Positions 1 through 10,714 of a stretch of DNA of 64,000 nt are shown one piece after another. This stretch comes from Prosopocoilus inquinatus. Its lineage: Eukaryota > Arthropoda > Insecta > Coleoptera > Lucanidae. A program made the position numbers and the translations under genes. The notes beneath the pieces are model-generated. The model was not told the origin of the DNA, did no database searches, and saw nothing but the letters and a program-made list of their open reading frames with translations. How positions within the stretch are numbered: the stretch's first letter is position 1; every line of letters starts with the position of its first letter. The DNA lies in the NCBI GenBank assembly GCA_036172665.1, contig CM069877.1:16455001-16519000 (forward strand), given 5' to 3'.

Positions 1-530
1 CTCTCCTCGTCTCAACTGTGAGGAGCTGGAGGTTGCTGGAGATATTAGACGTATTGAATGAAATAATTGTTACTATTAAAAATACCAACACGAAAGGCAC
101 AGGGAAAATAATATGTGTCTGCGGAAAGAGAAATTAAAAAAGTATATGGAAAAAAATAAAAGATAAGAGGGAATAATAAGTTCTTTCGAAGAAACTGAAA
201 GAATTTCATCCAAATACTGTTATATGTGACATGCTATAGTTCGTAGTAAACTTTAAAAATGAAACGGTGTACCGCACTTTAAAATGAACAATTGAAGTCG
301 ACTCTCGTCCGATGAAATTTGTTAGTAAATAGAAAAAAAAATTCAGAATAACGACCAGACGCGCGAGGTGTTGATGATAAAATAAAGCGGCACATACCAC
401 TGTAACTGCTACTTTGCTGATATTTGCTGCTGCTGGAATCAGATCCCGAAACTTTTGCTGAAATTAAAAAAAATATATGTATTAGTAATCATACAGTAAG
501 AATCTTGTAACGCTGCACAAAAATTTAGTT
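1..530. other. AT-rich stretch without a recognised gene
   Basis: I see no coding exon, RNA gene or clear repeat here. The longest open frame is 64 codons on the - strand (206-400), has a low-complexity composition and resembles no protein family I know. Confidence 0.5.
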
Positions 531-762
531 AAGCTAGCTTTACACGATGCCTCATTTCGTGCAACAACGCAAGCGCTAATTGCATGCATCTACGCATACA
601 ATAGCATGCATCTACGCACACAATAGCATACAATAGGAGGCAAGGACGCATGCGTCTTAAGTATGCTTCAAAGTGTTTATAGGAGAGTTAATTTCACTGT
701 ATATTGCGAAATGAAAGAAAGAAAAGTAAATCCTGTTTAAGGCTTCCACGGCCGTCGTCCAC

Positions 763-1019
763 GGTTGAATTCCTGGCTTCCGGTTGGAACCGCGTTTCTC
801 GGATTTCTTCTACTGCCGACATTTCGTTCTCGTTAAGTCGTTGAGACTACAATCTCAACGACTTACAAAAAGCAGCAGCAAGACCACCAACAGCAGCAGC
901 ACCATCACTTGCAACAGCAACGGTAGCCCTGGGGAAGTACTTCTGCAATGGAGAACCAAACGTCGGCAGTAGAAGAAATCCGAGAAACAGTGTCCCAACC
1001 GAAAGCCAGGAATTCAACC
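763..1019. repeat. Inverted repeat with ~58-bp arms around a CAG-rich loop
   Basis: Arm 763-820 is the reverse complement of 962-1019 with few differences. Inside it lies a second perfect 12-bp hairpin (AAGTCGTTGAGA and its complement, 835-864), then a CAG/CAC-rich stretch (866-930). In one + frame that stretch reads as a glutamine/histidine-rich peptide, like low-complexity coding exons of insect transcription factors, but it meets a stop at about 930. It may be a captured piece of an exon in a foldback element, or a coincidence of composition. Confidence 0.5.
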
Positions 1020-1934
1020 AAGTAAATCCCGTATTAAACATTGGCAACAAAAGTGACGATTAGCGCCTCTGGTTTTCGTCAGGCAAACTTCAAATATTAG
1101 CGGGCTTTTTAAATTAGTATCTATGTCTTTTTTATAGAAAAATCCTTTTTAGCAATTATTAAAACTAGTTTACTGAATGAAATAAATAGCGTTGGGTTTA
1201 AAGACCTTATTTCTACTTAAGTTTATCCTTATTTTATTTATAAATGTCACTGCAAACGTGTTTAAAGATTTATTAAAGGTATGTACTTACATTAAGCAAC
1301 GTAATTAGCTGTGTTGCAATAAAAAGCAAACTTATGTATGTAAAACGTAATAAAATAAAAAAAATTGAATGAGTGCAAAACTGTAATTATCAGATTTGGA
1401 ATAAATGCTAATAAAAACTGGGGAAAATTAATGCTTCTTCATTTACTCAAAGGTCGCGGGAACTTTCACTATAAAAATACACTACTAAGTATTTCTTGTT
1501 AAAAACTTAATAAAATATAAGCACCATAACTTTGAAAATGGACAAAGAAATTTCTCACGGATACAAAGAAAATAGAATGCAGTTGCCATGGAAACAGTTC
1601 CAGCAGTTAAGCCTCTGATTGGATGTCAGTATTTTCCTTGCCCTCTGATTTCGCCAAGCCCACATACTCTTTGCTGCGAGTTTGCGTATCTATAGAGTTG
1701 CCATAATTGCCATGTATTAATACGGGACGCTTAAGGTCTAAATAAGAAAAAAGTGGATCTGGTAATAGTTTATTTTACTCTTAAAAAAGATGAATAAAGT
1801 TTAAGCAATCTAATAAAATGAATGGAAAGTTGCAAGGCTAATCCCTTTTAGCCCAGTCATATTTTCAAGTTGATTATACTTTCTTAATTATATTTATATA
1901 TATTTTCTTCTTTCACATAATTATAAAAGTCGTG

Positions 1935-2190
1935 CAAGTCTTTTTAAAATTGTGATGACATCGATTGCAGTGAAACCCCCGAGCAGCCTCTGTGCAGCTG
2001 TATCAACCCCATTTGAGGCTTCTTCAGCAAAAGCGTAGCTCGGGAATTCCACTGTAAACCAAAACGATTGGACTAAGGATAATCGCAAATATATTAGGAT
2101 TGACAAATTGAAGTCAGTTTTCTACATAATAAGTCATTTCATGCAGGGCGGCTCTCTTTGTGAATTATAGCTTACTAGGCAGCAGTACAG
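1935..2190 (-). repeat. Diverged monomer of the 312-bp hammerhead satellite (inactive ribozyme)
   Basis: On the - strand this stretch aligns along most of its length with the satellite monomer at 62638-62949. The ribozyme part (about 1961-2070) keeps CTGAAGA, but the GAAA box has become GATA (A14 lost) and the GTC cleavage triplet has become GCA, so it should not cleave. Stem I nevertheless still pairs: the segment CCCGAG faces CTCGGG, where the young copies have GTCGAG facing CTCGAG. Confidence 0.75.
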
Positions 2191-2299
2191 TGGCCATTTA
2201 CTATAAATTGTCATACAGTATAAAGTCAAATCCCTAGTCGCCTGAGGACGCGCCTTAAGCAGCTAAGATCGTAGACTTTTGATTTTTTTAATACTCCTA

Positions 2300-2463
2300 C
2301 AAGCTTTGTTGCAACTGGTCAAGAAACCGTACACTGTGCGATTACGAGCATGCGCATTAAACAAAAGTACATGCGCAGTAAACACAACGACACCAATTTG
2401 TTTACTGCGCATGCTCGTGATCGTACAATGAACGGTTTTTCGAGCAGATGGAACAAAGTTGTA
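2300..2463. repeat. Palindromic MITE-like element, ~64-bp arms
   Basis: The segment 2300-2365 is repeated in inverted orientation at 2398-2463 with scattered mismatches. The core arm carries CGAGCATGCGCA facing TGCGCATGCTCG. No coding potential. The high-identity hairpin is typical of a small foldback or MITE. Confidence 0.6.
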
Positions 2464-3146
2464 ATTTTTGAAATTATGTTGTACTTTTCCTCTAATTCAG
2501 GTATTCATCGCCCCTCAACTCTACACTTTTATAATTTATATCACTGGAACGCCATAAACATGTCTGTATAACTTGATGAAATTTAGTGTTTCTTTATTAT
2601 ACCACTCCATGACATCTGTGACTTTTTAGTTCGACGAATGCAAAGGTACGGTTAACAAAAATGCAGAAATAACGCAAAGGATTTCCATCAAATTTGGGAA
2701 TCAATCGCGTCACCTTGCCTTTAAAAAAAGCTTCGCTGTGAATTAACGCAACCAAGCTGGCACGCGTTTCATTGCACTATAAACGCATGTTTACATCAAG
2801 ATAAAAGTAATGCGGCATCGTCTAAAGATGACTAAAAAGGGGATGCCTAATATGCCCATCTCATTCAGTCTTGCTTGCATCGCCTTGCCTCTCAGAGAAT
2901 AGTGCGCTGCGCTATAAAATTACGCATGCAGCCATGCATGCATTTTATTGCGTTATAAACGCATGCAACATGATGCAAGAAATGAGGCATCGCGTAAAGC
3001 TACCTTTAATACATTTCTGAGTCACGTAAAATTGCTCACACGTGGGCTGCTGGAAAATTTTCAGGAATCTAGTAGGTCTAGAATTGTTAGCGTTTATCAA
3101 CTGTCATATTTGAAAAACTTGTACGTTTTTCACCTACAATTCTATT

Positions 3147-3386
3147 AGATAAAATAGTGACATCTTACGATCGCTTTTTGACCCGACATTGCAGTAGGAT
3201 AGACAAATTGAAGGGGGATTTGCTCCTAATAAATCCCCCATGCAAGGCGGCCATGCTTGCTGTCAAAGCATAATGAAAGTTTTTAGAAAAATTTTGTGCA
3301 AATCGTTTTTAATTGCAGTGAAAACCTCGAGCAGCCTCTGTACAGCTGTTTCAGCCCTGCTTGGGGTTTCTTCAGCAGTCATCAAA
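3147..3386 (-). repeat. Partial monomer of the 312-bp hammerhead satellite
   Basis: This - strand copy is similar to the satellite at 62.6 kb over about 235 bp. It carries the ribozyme core CTGAAGA, a stem II with one mismatch (AACCC against GGGCT), GAAAC and a GTA cleavage triplet. The 5' strand of stem I is missing: the copy stops just upstream of the core, where mariner-derived sequence begins. So it is a truncated ribozyme that should be inactive by itself. Confidence 0.8.
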
Positions 3387-3727
3387 TAAGAAGAAACAAT
3401 CGAAATCGACGAATTATTTCCATCATAACAACGCCAGCTCTCACTCAGCCCGTCAAACAGTTGATTTTTTGTCCAACAAAAATGTTGAATTAATGACTCA
3501 TTGTCCATATTCACCTGATTTATCACCTAATGATTTCTTTTTGTTCCCAAATATCAAAAATTAAAATGCATGGTGATCGATTTTCGTCGGCTGAAGCAGC
3601 GGTTGAAACATTCCGGACACTGGTTTCTGAGGTACCATCTTTAGAGTGGAAAACGTGCTTTAGAAATTGGTTCAAGCGTATGCAAAAGGGTATTGACGTC
3701 AAAGGCGAATACATCGAAAAACAATGA
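3382..3727 (+). pseudogene. Mariner transposase, C-terminal fragment
   Basis: Two frames joined by one frameshift near 3560 give the C-terminal third of a mariner-family transposase. Visible motifs are HHNNASSHSA (the second catalytic aspartate, normally HHDN, is Asn), then PYSPDLSPNDFFLFP, the segment that carries the third aspartate of the mariner D,D34D triad. The second frame matches the family's tail, with EWKTCFRNW and a C-terminal GEYIEKQ before a TGA stop. The N-terminal DNA-binding half and the first Asp are absent; ribozyme-satellite sequence lies directly upstream. It is a dead relic. Confidence 0.85.
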
Positions 3728-4419
3728 TACTGTTTACCAAATTTCATATGCGTTTTTTCATACCGTTTCCAGAAACTTTTCCAGCAGCCCACGTAGTGGT
3801 CGTTAACATTACGCTGCTGTGACTATTCAGTACATACTCAATGCTAAAACATTGAAAAATTGCACATCGAAAGTATCTATTAAGAAAGCAAGTGCAGTCT
3901 TATAAGATGTGTACACGGTAGGAAACTTTTACCATGAAAGCTTGCTATAGTGCCTGGTGTGAAAACTCTGGTATAAACGTTCAGAATCATTTTACGCTTT
4001 GAAACTATGAATAAAATTCACTCGAAACGATTCTGTATTCACTGTGTAAGCAAAGTTATTGACCTTTTACTCCTTGTTTATCATTTATTAGCCATTACGC
4101 GGCAATTAGATACAGATCGTGAAGCACGTATTATTCCAGTTATATCATGAATGACATAAATTACATTGAGCTCCGTACATAATTATCAAAAATGCTCTGA
4201 ACTGTTTAAGGACATTATTTCTCATACGACTTAATGTAGTTTTTGTGTAAATACAATGTTTTCGCGGCGCACTTGGCGTTTTAGTGTGAGATTCGATTAG
4301 TTTTGGGCCCCCTTGGACGTATCCAGTGATGCTCCCCTAGGACATATCCAGTGATGCTTATTTAAATTTTACATTGTGATTTTTTTTTAATTTCTTGCTT
4401 AAAGTGCTATGAATGGTCC
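3728..4419. other. No recognised gene; short duplicated motif
   Basis: There is no open frame of note. The only structure I see is a ~20-bp tandem near 4312-4360 in which CATATCCAGTGATGCT recurs. The first ~60 bases may belong to the mariner 3' end. Confidence 0.4.
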
Positions 4420-4499
4420 TATATAAAGAGTAGATGCGGTACGAGCTATAGTCTCAGCACTCTCAGCCGACTAAAAATGAAATTTCAAAAAATTATATT
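4420..4499 (+). promoter_or_regulatory. Possible orphan core promoter with a tiny first coding exon
   Basis: TATATAAAG (4420-4428) is followed 33 bp later by an initiator-like TCAGCA (4453-4458). Then ATG AAA TTT CAA AAA ATT ATA TT (4477-4499) runs into GTAATT, a usable splice donor. This layout (TATA, Inr, short leader, few codons starting MKFQKII, then an intron) is typical of insect secreted or cuticular protein genes, whose signal peptide is split by the first intron. I found no second exon before the non-LTR element at 5250, so it could be a decapitated gene or a chance arrangement. Confidence 0.3.
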
Positions 4500-4560
4500 G
4501 TAATTTTACACTGACTGTATTACTCATTTTATAAATTTAGATTGAAGTTTTACATTTCAC

Positions 4561-4683
4561 ACAGTACAGGGTGACTATGCGAAAATTCCTATTCCTTTAA
4601 ATCTTTTATTTTTCATTTTAGGAAAAAATGCTCAATACAAAACTTAAAGGGACTAATTCAGAGTTTCTCTGTGAGCTCACAAA
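4561..4683. repeat. Interspersed repeat, inverted copy at 38462-38582
   Basis: The ~120 bp here is the reverse complement of 38462-38582 at roughly 80 percent identity by eye. Both end in the CAGGGTG/CACCCTG-type terminus common to several repeats in this window. The following stretch to about 5250 is AT-rich and repeat-like, with another AACACCCTATA terminus near 4948, and holds no gene. Confidence 0.6.
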
Positions 4684-5442
4684 AGAAAACAGAAAATGAT
4701 CGGATAAATGAGATATAAACTAAACTTAGATTTTTTTAGTGAAACAACCTTTATATTATTACATTTTTCGATTCTCAAGGCGGATCCTTTCATACTTGCT
4801 TAGATATTAATTTTACACATAAAAATGTTTCAAATGAAATTTTCACTGCACCACATGGAACATATTTTAAAATGTTTGACGTATACAGAGTGTTGCGTTT
4901 AGCCTGGGCGTTAAGTCACTACATTATTTTAAATAGAACACCCTATACATTTTTACATTTCCGGGTTCTGAACTGGATTTTAATCTGACTTCATGTACAG
5001 GTTGAGCTAAATTTGAAACTTTTAAAGGGAAACCACCTATTTTTGGATAAGTTAGACAAAAACTGACATCGGTGTCACAATTTTTATGAAGAGTTTAGTG
5101 GTGAAAACCGTATTTTGATATTTTAAGCCGTTTAAGAGGTGCGGGGTGTTTTTCAAAATTCTGCAATTTCTAAAAACCTTAGGACCTTAAAACATTAAAA
5201 TTAATATTAAATTAGGCTAATAAGTTGTACTTTGTAAAATAAACATGATTATAGAGAAAGATGGCGAAGTTTGAATAGTCGTGCTCTAAATCGCTGCCGC
5301 AATTTTCCAAAGTTTTAATAGTAAATATTGTTATTTTTTAATGGTTAAGTTGCCTACATAATCGTGCATACTGTGGTCGTTATTTGTATGTTTGTGCGTG
5401 CTCGTATTCTACGTTTTTTTTTGAAGAAAAAGTGAAACAAAC

Positions 5443-6093
5443 ATGACCCTCACGCGCTCTGAAAAAAGTGAGCTGTGCGACTTCATTAAGGAGACCTTAA
5501 CCGCTTTATTAAATGATAACACGGTGATTGGTAATATGGTGGATAAATTTATGCAACATGTGGAAACTAAAATCGATGTAACATTTGCTAATTACTCTAA
5601 AAAATTGGAAGAGTTAAAAACTGATAATGCTACTTTGTCCGATAATTTAGACAAACTTGAACAATACACACGTCGCAATTCAATAAGGATATACGGATCG
5701 CCCGAAAAGGTTTCTGAAGACGTAAATGAAGTAATCGGCAACATTTTTTCGAAAATGGGTACTACCATAGAAACAAGTAATATAGATCGCGATTATCGAA
5801 CGGGCAAAAGTGCAAATATGGGAGCAAACAAAAACCGTCCTTCGAGGCCCCGACAAATTCTGGTAAAGTTTACAACGTATTATTGTAAACAATTAGTCAT
5901 GAAAAATAAGAAGAAATTAAAGGGTACCGGGCTGTTCATCGCAGAAGATCTTACTCCCAAAAGGCACGCCCTTTATGGCACTGCAAAGGAGAAACTGGGC
6001 AAAGAACAAGTATGGACCTACGATGGACGCATCTACTGCAAACGAGAGGGCAATCGAATAGAAATTACTTCTTCAGATGATTTAAATTGTTGA
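5443..6093 (+). CDS. Non-LTR retrotransposon ORF1 protein (L1 ORF1p-like)
   Basis: This 216-residue open frame is uninterrupted. Residues ~20-75 look like a coiled coil, with heptad-like Leu/Asn/Lys spacing. From ~78 comes YTRRNSIRIYG followed by a charged RNA-binding region, then RPRQILVKFTTYY and a C-terminal domain with LKGTGLFIAEDLT and VWTYDGRIYCK. This order (coiled coil, RRM-like domain, C-terminal domain) is that of LINE ORF1 proteins, which coat the element RNA and act as nucleic-acid chaperones. There is no zinc knuckle. The start at 5443 is the first ATG after the leader. Being intact beside a broken ORF2 suggests a fairly recent insertion. Confidence 0.8.
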   Translation: MTLTRSEKSELCDFIKETLTALLNDNTVIGNMVDKFMQHVETKIDVTFANYSKKLEELKTDNATLSDNLDKLEQYTRRNSIRIYGSPEKVSEDVNEVIGNIFSKMGTTIETSNIDRDYRTGKSANMGANKNRPSRPRQILVKFTTYYCKQLVMKNKKKLKGTGLFIAEDLTPKRHALYGTAKEKLGKEQVWTYDGRIYCKREGNRIEITSSDDLNC

Positions 6094-6648
6094 TGTAAGG
6101 TAGCGTTTAGATTATGCAAACAGGGTAAGAAAATTTTCAGTTTATTTTAGACAACAGGAATTTTGTTTAATTCAGTTTTTTTTTTCTTTCTTTTTTTCGT
6201 TTGAGATTTTTCATTATTGTAATCAGTAATTATTGTAATCAGTATTGCTAAAGAGTATTAATTTTTACCGTAGTGTGGAATTTTTTGGTGACAATTTGAC
6301 GGATTTATTTTTACTTTTCTTCATACTTTCATTTCAAAGTTCTATTTTCAATAAATTAATTATAATTAGCATCGCATTTGTAATAATGGATTTTTTAGAA
6401 TTCACTTAAATTTTGTTTTCTAATTTTATTCTTCTTTTGGATCTAATTTGAGATTTTAATGTGTTATATGTAATAATTTATCTCACGAATAACTGTAATT
6501 ACCGAATATGCTATTTGTTGCGCACATTAATGCTAGATCTCAGAATCAAAGTTATTTTTATTTCTAATTTTTTGTTTATTTGTACTTCACGCATAAAAAG
6601 TTACACTGTTAAATTTCTGTTCTAAAGAATGGAACAGGAAAAAATATA

Positions 6649-7530
6649 ATGTCCTCAAAGAAACTTATGCTTGCTCATATTAATGTGCGTTCTCTCACAG
6701 CTCATTTTAATGAAGTTGAAAATTATCTTATTAACTCTGAATTTAGTATTTTAGCAGTCTCTGAAACTTGGCTGAAGGCAGATGAGGCAGAGCTTGTTCA
6801 AATTCAAGGTTTTTCTTTCGTCCACGCTGATCGGTCTACACGTGGTGGAGGAGTCGGGTTTTATATTTGTAATACATTATCGTTTACAAAAATTCAAGAA
6901 GTGGTGTCGTGTGACAATTATTTGGAACAATTATGGGTGAACATAAAAAACAATAAAGAAATTTTCTGTGTAGGTGTCGTATATAGGCCACCCAGGTATG
7001 ATACACATAATTTTTTCGAATTGTTCGAGGAAACACTTGCTGTAATTATGACTATGTCGGAGAGTTTGTTGTGCTTGGGCGATTTAAATATCGATCTACT
7101 AAATGAGTTTTCGCAATCATCTAAATCGTTATGCCAATTATTTAACATTTTCAGTTTAAAACAGTTAATAAACGAGCCGACTCGTTTAACTTTAACCAGC
7201 ACTACCTTAATAGATCACATTATAGTTTCGGAACATTTACATGTAGTGTCGTCAGGCACAATTGCTCTAGACCAAATTTCCGATCACTATTTAATTTATT
7301 GTTCGCTTCTGTTTAGTAGTCAGGTTACTGAACCACTAATAAAAACATATCGCAATTTTAAAAACATTAATTATCGAGACTTCTATGAGGACATGATTGA
7401 ATTGCCTTGGTTTTACATGTATGATTTTTCCTCTGTTGATGAAAAAATTGAATTTTTGACTTTAAATATCAAATATCTTTTTGATCTTCATGCTCCCTTA
7501 AAAACGTCACGCTTTACTAGAAAAAAATGA
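6649..7530 (+). pseudogene. Non-LTR ORF2, endonuclease part (frameshifted)
   Basis: The frame encodes an AP-endonuclease-like domain that nicks target DNA for target-primed reverse transcription. Motifs in order are HINVRSL, VSETWLKADE (catalytic Glu), RGGGVGFYI, LCLGDLNIDLL (catalytic Asp/Asn) and ISDHYLIY (the C-terminal SDH signature). The frame ends early at 7530: after FTRKK one base is in excess and the protein continues in another frame (EPWITDTIKLMQ). A second shift near 7600 restores yet another frame (SPRWEYYKSIRN) before the reverse transcriptase part. The catalytic residues themselves look intact. Confidence 0.85.
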
Positions 7531-7654
7531 ACCGTGGATTACAGATACAATCAAGCTTATGCAATCTCTGAAAACACGTGCTTTACAGGCTTATAAAAAA
7601 ATCCAACAAGTCCTCGCTGGGAATATTACAAATCAATTCGTAATCAATTAACCT

Positions 7655-9316
7655 ATGTATGTCGTAAGGAAAAATGTGTATCTCAGTACTAAATTACAAG
7701 CCGCGGGCCCAAAAGAAGTCTGGAAAGAATTAAGAAGATGTGGGATATACAAAGGTAAAAATTTAAATAAAGCTCAACTTCCTACCCACCTACAAAACGT
7801 TAACGAGTTAAATGAATATTTTGTTAATATCGAAAAATCGAATTTTATTGCCGAGGACGAACTGATTGACTTTTATGATAACAATACCGTTCGCGATGAC
7901 CTACAGAGTTTTTCTTTCATTGAAGTTACAGAAACTGATGTTTCTAAAATCTTGTCTAGCATAAAGTCTACAGCCACTGGAGTGGATGATGTTAACATTA
8001 CAATGATTAATTACTGCACACCATTCATTATTCCATACATAACTCACATCATAAATTACTGTATAACAAGGAATATTTTTCCAACTATGTGGAAGGAAGG
8101 GCGTGTGTTTCCAATAGTTAAAACATCATCACCCTTAGATTTTAAAGACCTGAGGCCTATAACTGTACTCCCTACTCTCTCAAAGATTTTAGAAAAAGTA
8201 ATAGAATCTCAACTTCGCGCTCATTTGACTCAATTTGAAATTTTACCAGCAAAGCAATCCGGTTTTCGACCCAATTTCTCATGTGGCACAGCTTTACTTG
8301 ACATTAGTGATGACATTATAACTGCTCTAGATAATAAAGACATGAGTGCATTAATCTTACTGGACTACTCTAAAGCTTTTAATATGATTAATTACAAAAT
8401 TCTACTGTCTATGTTTCATTATATTGGTCTCAATGATTCTGCGATCAAACTAATGTCAAGTTATCTCAATAATCGATCTCAGCGTGTAGTATTGCAAGGC
8501 GACGTTTCAGATTTGTTGTACTTATACATGGGGGTCCCACAAGGCAGTATATGCGGTCCACTTTTATTCACGATTTATACGAGTCGATTTCCATACGAAT
8601 TAAATGTATGTAATTATCATCAGTACGCAGATGACACTCAGATGCATTATTCGTTTACTTGCAATGATTGGAAGGCAGCTGAAGTTGCTATTAATAGCGA
8701 TTTGGCTCGATTGATACGTATATCTGAAATGCACGGGCTAATTATCAATCCTGCTAAATCGTCGTTGATATTATATGGAGGTGGATGTCAAAGAGAATTT
8801 GTTAAAAATAATATTACTATTTGTGTGAAAAATATTCCAATTAAAATTAACGAAGCTAGTAAAAATTTGGGGATCATTTTTTACTCTAATTTTCGCTTTA
8901 AGGAGTATGTATCTGTGCTCATCCGGCGCGCTTACGGTAAATTAAGGATGCTATACTCTAGCAGACATTTATTAAATTATAAGTTGAAAAAAATGCTATG
9001 TGAGACCCTGGTGTTATCAACATTCAATTATTGCGACTACTTGTACGGTCCATGTCTGGATGGTGATGATAAGAGAAAAATTCAACTAATTCAAAATTCT
9101 TGCATACGTTTCATGTCTGGTATACGTAAATTTCAACACATATCTCACGCTTTCATTCAATCGGGTTGGTTAAATATGGAACATAGACGTTACCTGCATG
9201 CTGCATGCTTGTACTATAGAATTATAAAATCCGAATCACCACCATACTTATTTAACAAGATTAAGCATCGAACGGATGTTCATAACATTAACATTCGTAA
9301 AAAGGACTTTCTGTAA
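7655..9316 (+). pseudogene. Non-LTR ORF2, reverse transcriptase part
   Basis: This 553-residue frame carries the non-LTR reverse transcriptase. It shows DLRPITVLPTLSKILEKV (RT motif 1), LPAKQSGFRPNFSC (motif 2), LLDYSKAFNMI (motif 3, where the usual second Asp of SKAFD is Asn), GVPQGSICGPLLF (motif 4) and YADDTQ (the catalytic Asp pair, intact). The thumb and C-terminal region follow, with a stop at 9316. The apparent start is not a real start: it is continuous with the endonuclease frame upstream after two frameshifts. Confidence 0.88.
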
Positions 9317-9616
9317 TACTGATTTTACCTTTTACAGTTTATTACATTATTACGGCAGATAAAATAATTATGTCTATACGAATACCAATTTTACCTTTTA
9401 CAGTTTAGTATATTATTAACTATGTGGCTTGCATTTGATCAATCTTTAAAAAAATTTAAATCTCTTGGTTCGGGATGAAAACCAGACGTTAGGATACATA
9501 CTAACATGTCTGATCCCGCACCAGTTGATTCTTCTTCATTTGTTATTTTTTTTTTCTTTGTATGTGTATCATGTGGGGAATCAATACAGACATTTATTAT
9601 TATTATTATTATTATA

Positions 9617-10180
9617 TAACGGATTTCATGTGTTTCATATCAAAAGGCTTAGTTGGGTAAAGCATGGGTCCCTTTACCCGACGACTTTACCCGACTAGTT
9701 AGGGAAAAGTGGCCACTTTGTAAGGGTATAGTAAAACACATGTACAACCCTAAAAATAAGTTTAAATGGGAAAAGGACTGTACGTTGTGGTTCCTTATTT
9801 TAATTAAAATCCCTCATGGTGGCCATTTTTCCCGTCCTTCCCCTAAATAATTTTGAAATTCCTAACTATGAAAAAAGATCAGACGGGCTCGATCACAATT
9901 CTAAATTTTACTAACAATAAGTAAGACTTCTTGCGGATGTCTAGAATAAAAGGTTTTCTACGAATTTGGGAACAGTGGCAATATCTACTGATATGATTAT
10001 CATTATGAATGACGAGGCAGCGCTTGCCTACCAAGGTTAAATTTTCTACGAAAAAATGAATTATTTTAAAATGAAATCCTAAATTTGTAAAAAGGGTCCA
10101 TTGCTGTTTGTAATCGATTACAAACTGCTTTTTTCCTGCTTCGTAAGGAGCAGGAAAAAGGCTTCGTCAGACTTATAATT
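9617..10180. other. No gene; small inverted repeat around 9699-9847
   Basis: The strings TTAGGGAAAAGTGGCCAC (9699-9716) and GTGGCCATTTTTCCCG (near 9820-9835) pair as inverted repeats, so a small MITE of about 150 bp is likely. A palindrome GTTTGTAATCGATTACAAAC lies near 10108. I see no coding sequence. Confidence 0.45.
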
Positions 10181-10617
10181 TTAAAATATTAACGTTTCAA
10201 AATAAATCAGACCAACTTTACTCAAAAAGCTCCAAAACAGGAAAATATTTTTCAAATGTTTTAGAGACTAATGGTGCTGAAAATATTTAATTTCGCATAA
10301 ACATTAAGCCAATTATGTTTATATGTATGCATCACCCGTTCGGGGAAATCCTCTCCTGTTGTAAAAAAGAGAAATACTACATTCGAACATAAGCAATTGT
10401 TAAAATGCTAAAACATTGAAAGATTTAGAAAAACGAGCAAAATTATATCTATAAGATATATGATTAGATTTTCAAGTATGTTTTCATGTTGTGTGTGTGT
10501 GTGTGTGTGTGTGTGTAGAAATCTATTTTTAATAGAAAAATTAATGTTCGAAATAGATTATTTCTAAAATTCCTAAATTTGTAAAAGGGGTCCATTGCTG
10601 TTTGTAGTCGTAATGCC

Positions 10618-10714
10618 AGAAGCAGGAAAAAAGGCTTCGTCAGACTTCAATAATTTTATTTATGCACAAATAAAATTATTGTAGTCTGACGACGCAGTTT
10701 TTTTTCCTGCTTCT
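10618..10714. repeat. 97-bp hairpin present in tandem copies A, B and C
   Basis: Both ends read AGAAGCAGGAAAAAA and its complement, with CGTCAGAC facing GTCTGACG and AATAATTTTATTT facing its complement. The other copies are at 14421-14517 and 18149-18244. The arms are kept almost complete in all three. It is a small palindromic element carried inside the unit. Confidence 0.7.

Larger units (their letters stand above)
535..3002. mobile_element. Composite region bounded by ~29-bp inverted repeats
   Basis: The left end (535-563) reads TAGCTTTACACGATGCCTCA and continues TTTCGTGCA. The reverse complement of 2973-3002 is nearly the same, so the region has terminal inverted repeats. A second, more diverged version of the right end lies at about 2755-2829, so the right end may be duplicated (compare 2925-3002). 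Between the ends there is no transposase, only other repeats: a hairpin at 763-1019, an old ribozyme-type satellite monomer at 1935-2190 and a palindrome at 2300-2463. Short ~22-bp direct repeats containing GCATGCATCTACGCA lie at 583-630. I read it as a non-autonomous DNA element or two ends of one family; a target-site duplication is not clear. Confidence 0.4.
5250..9616 (+). mobile_element. Non-LTR retrotransposon (CR1/Jockey-type, two ORFs), near full length
   Basis: The order is a short 5' leader, an intact ORF1, an interval of about 550 bp, an ORF2 with apurinic-type endonuclease and reverse transcriptase, a short 3' UTR, and a terminal (TTA)n microsatellite (9592-9616) instead of a poly(A) tail. 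A microsatellite 3' end and an APE endonuclease point to the CR1/L2/Jockey side of the non-LTR tree. ORF2 is broken by frameshifts near 7527, 7600 and 7670, so the copy cannot move by itself. The 3' UTR contains a ~25-bp direct repeat around TTTTACCTTTTACAGTTTA. Confidence 0.85.
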
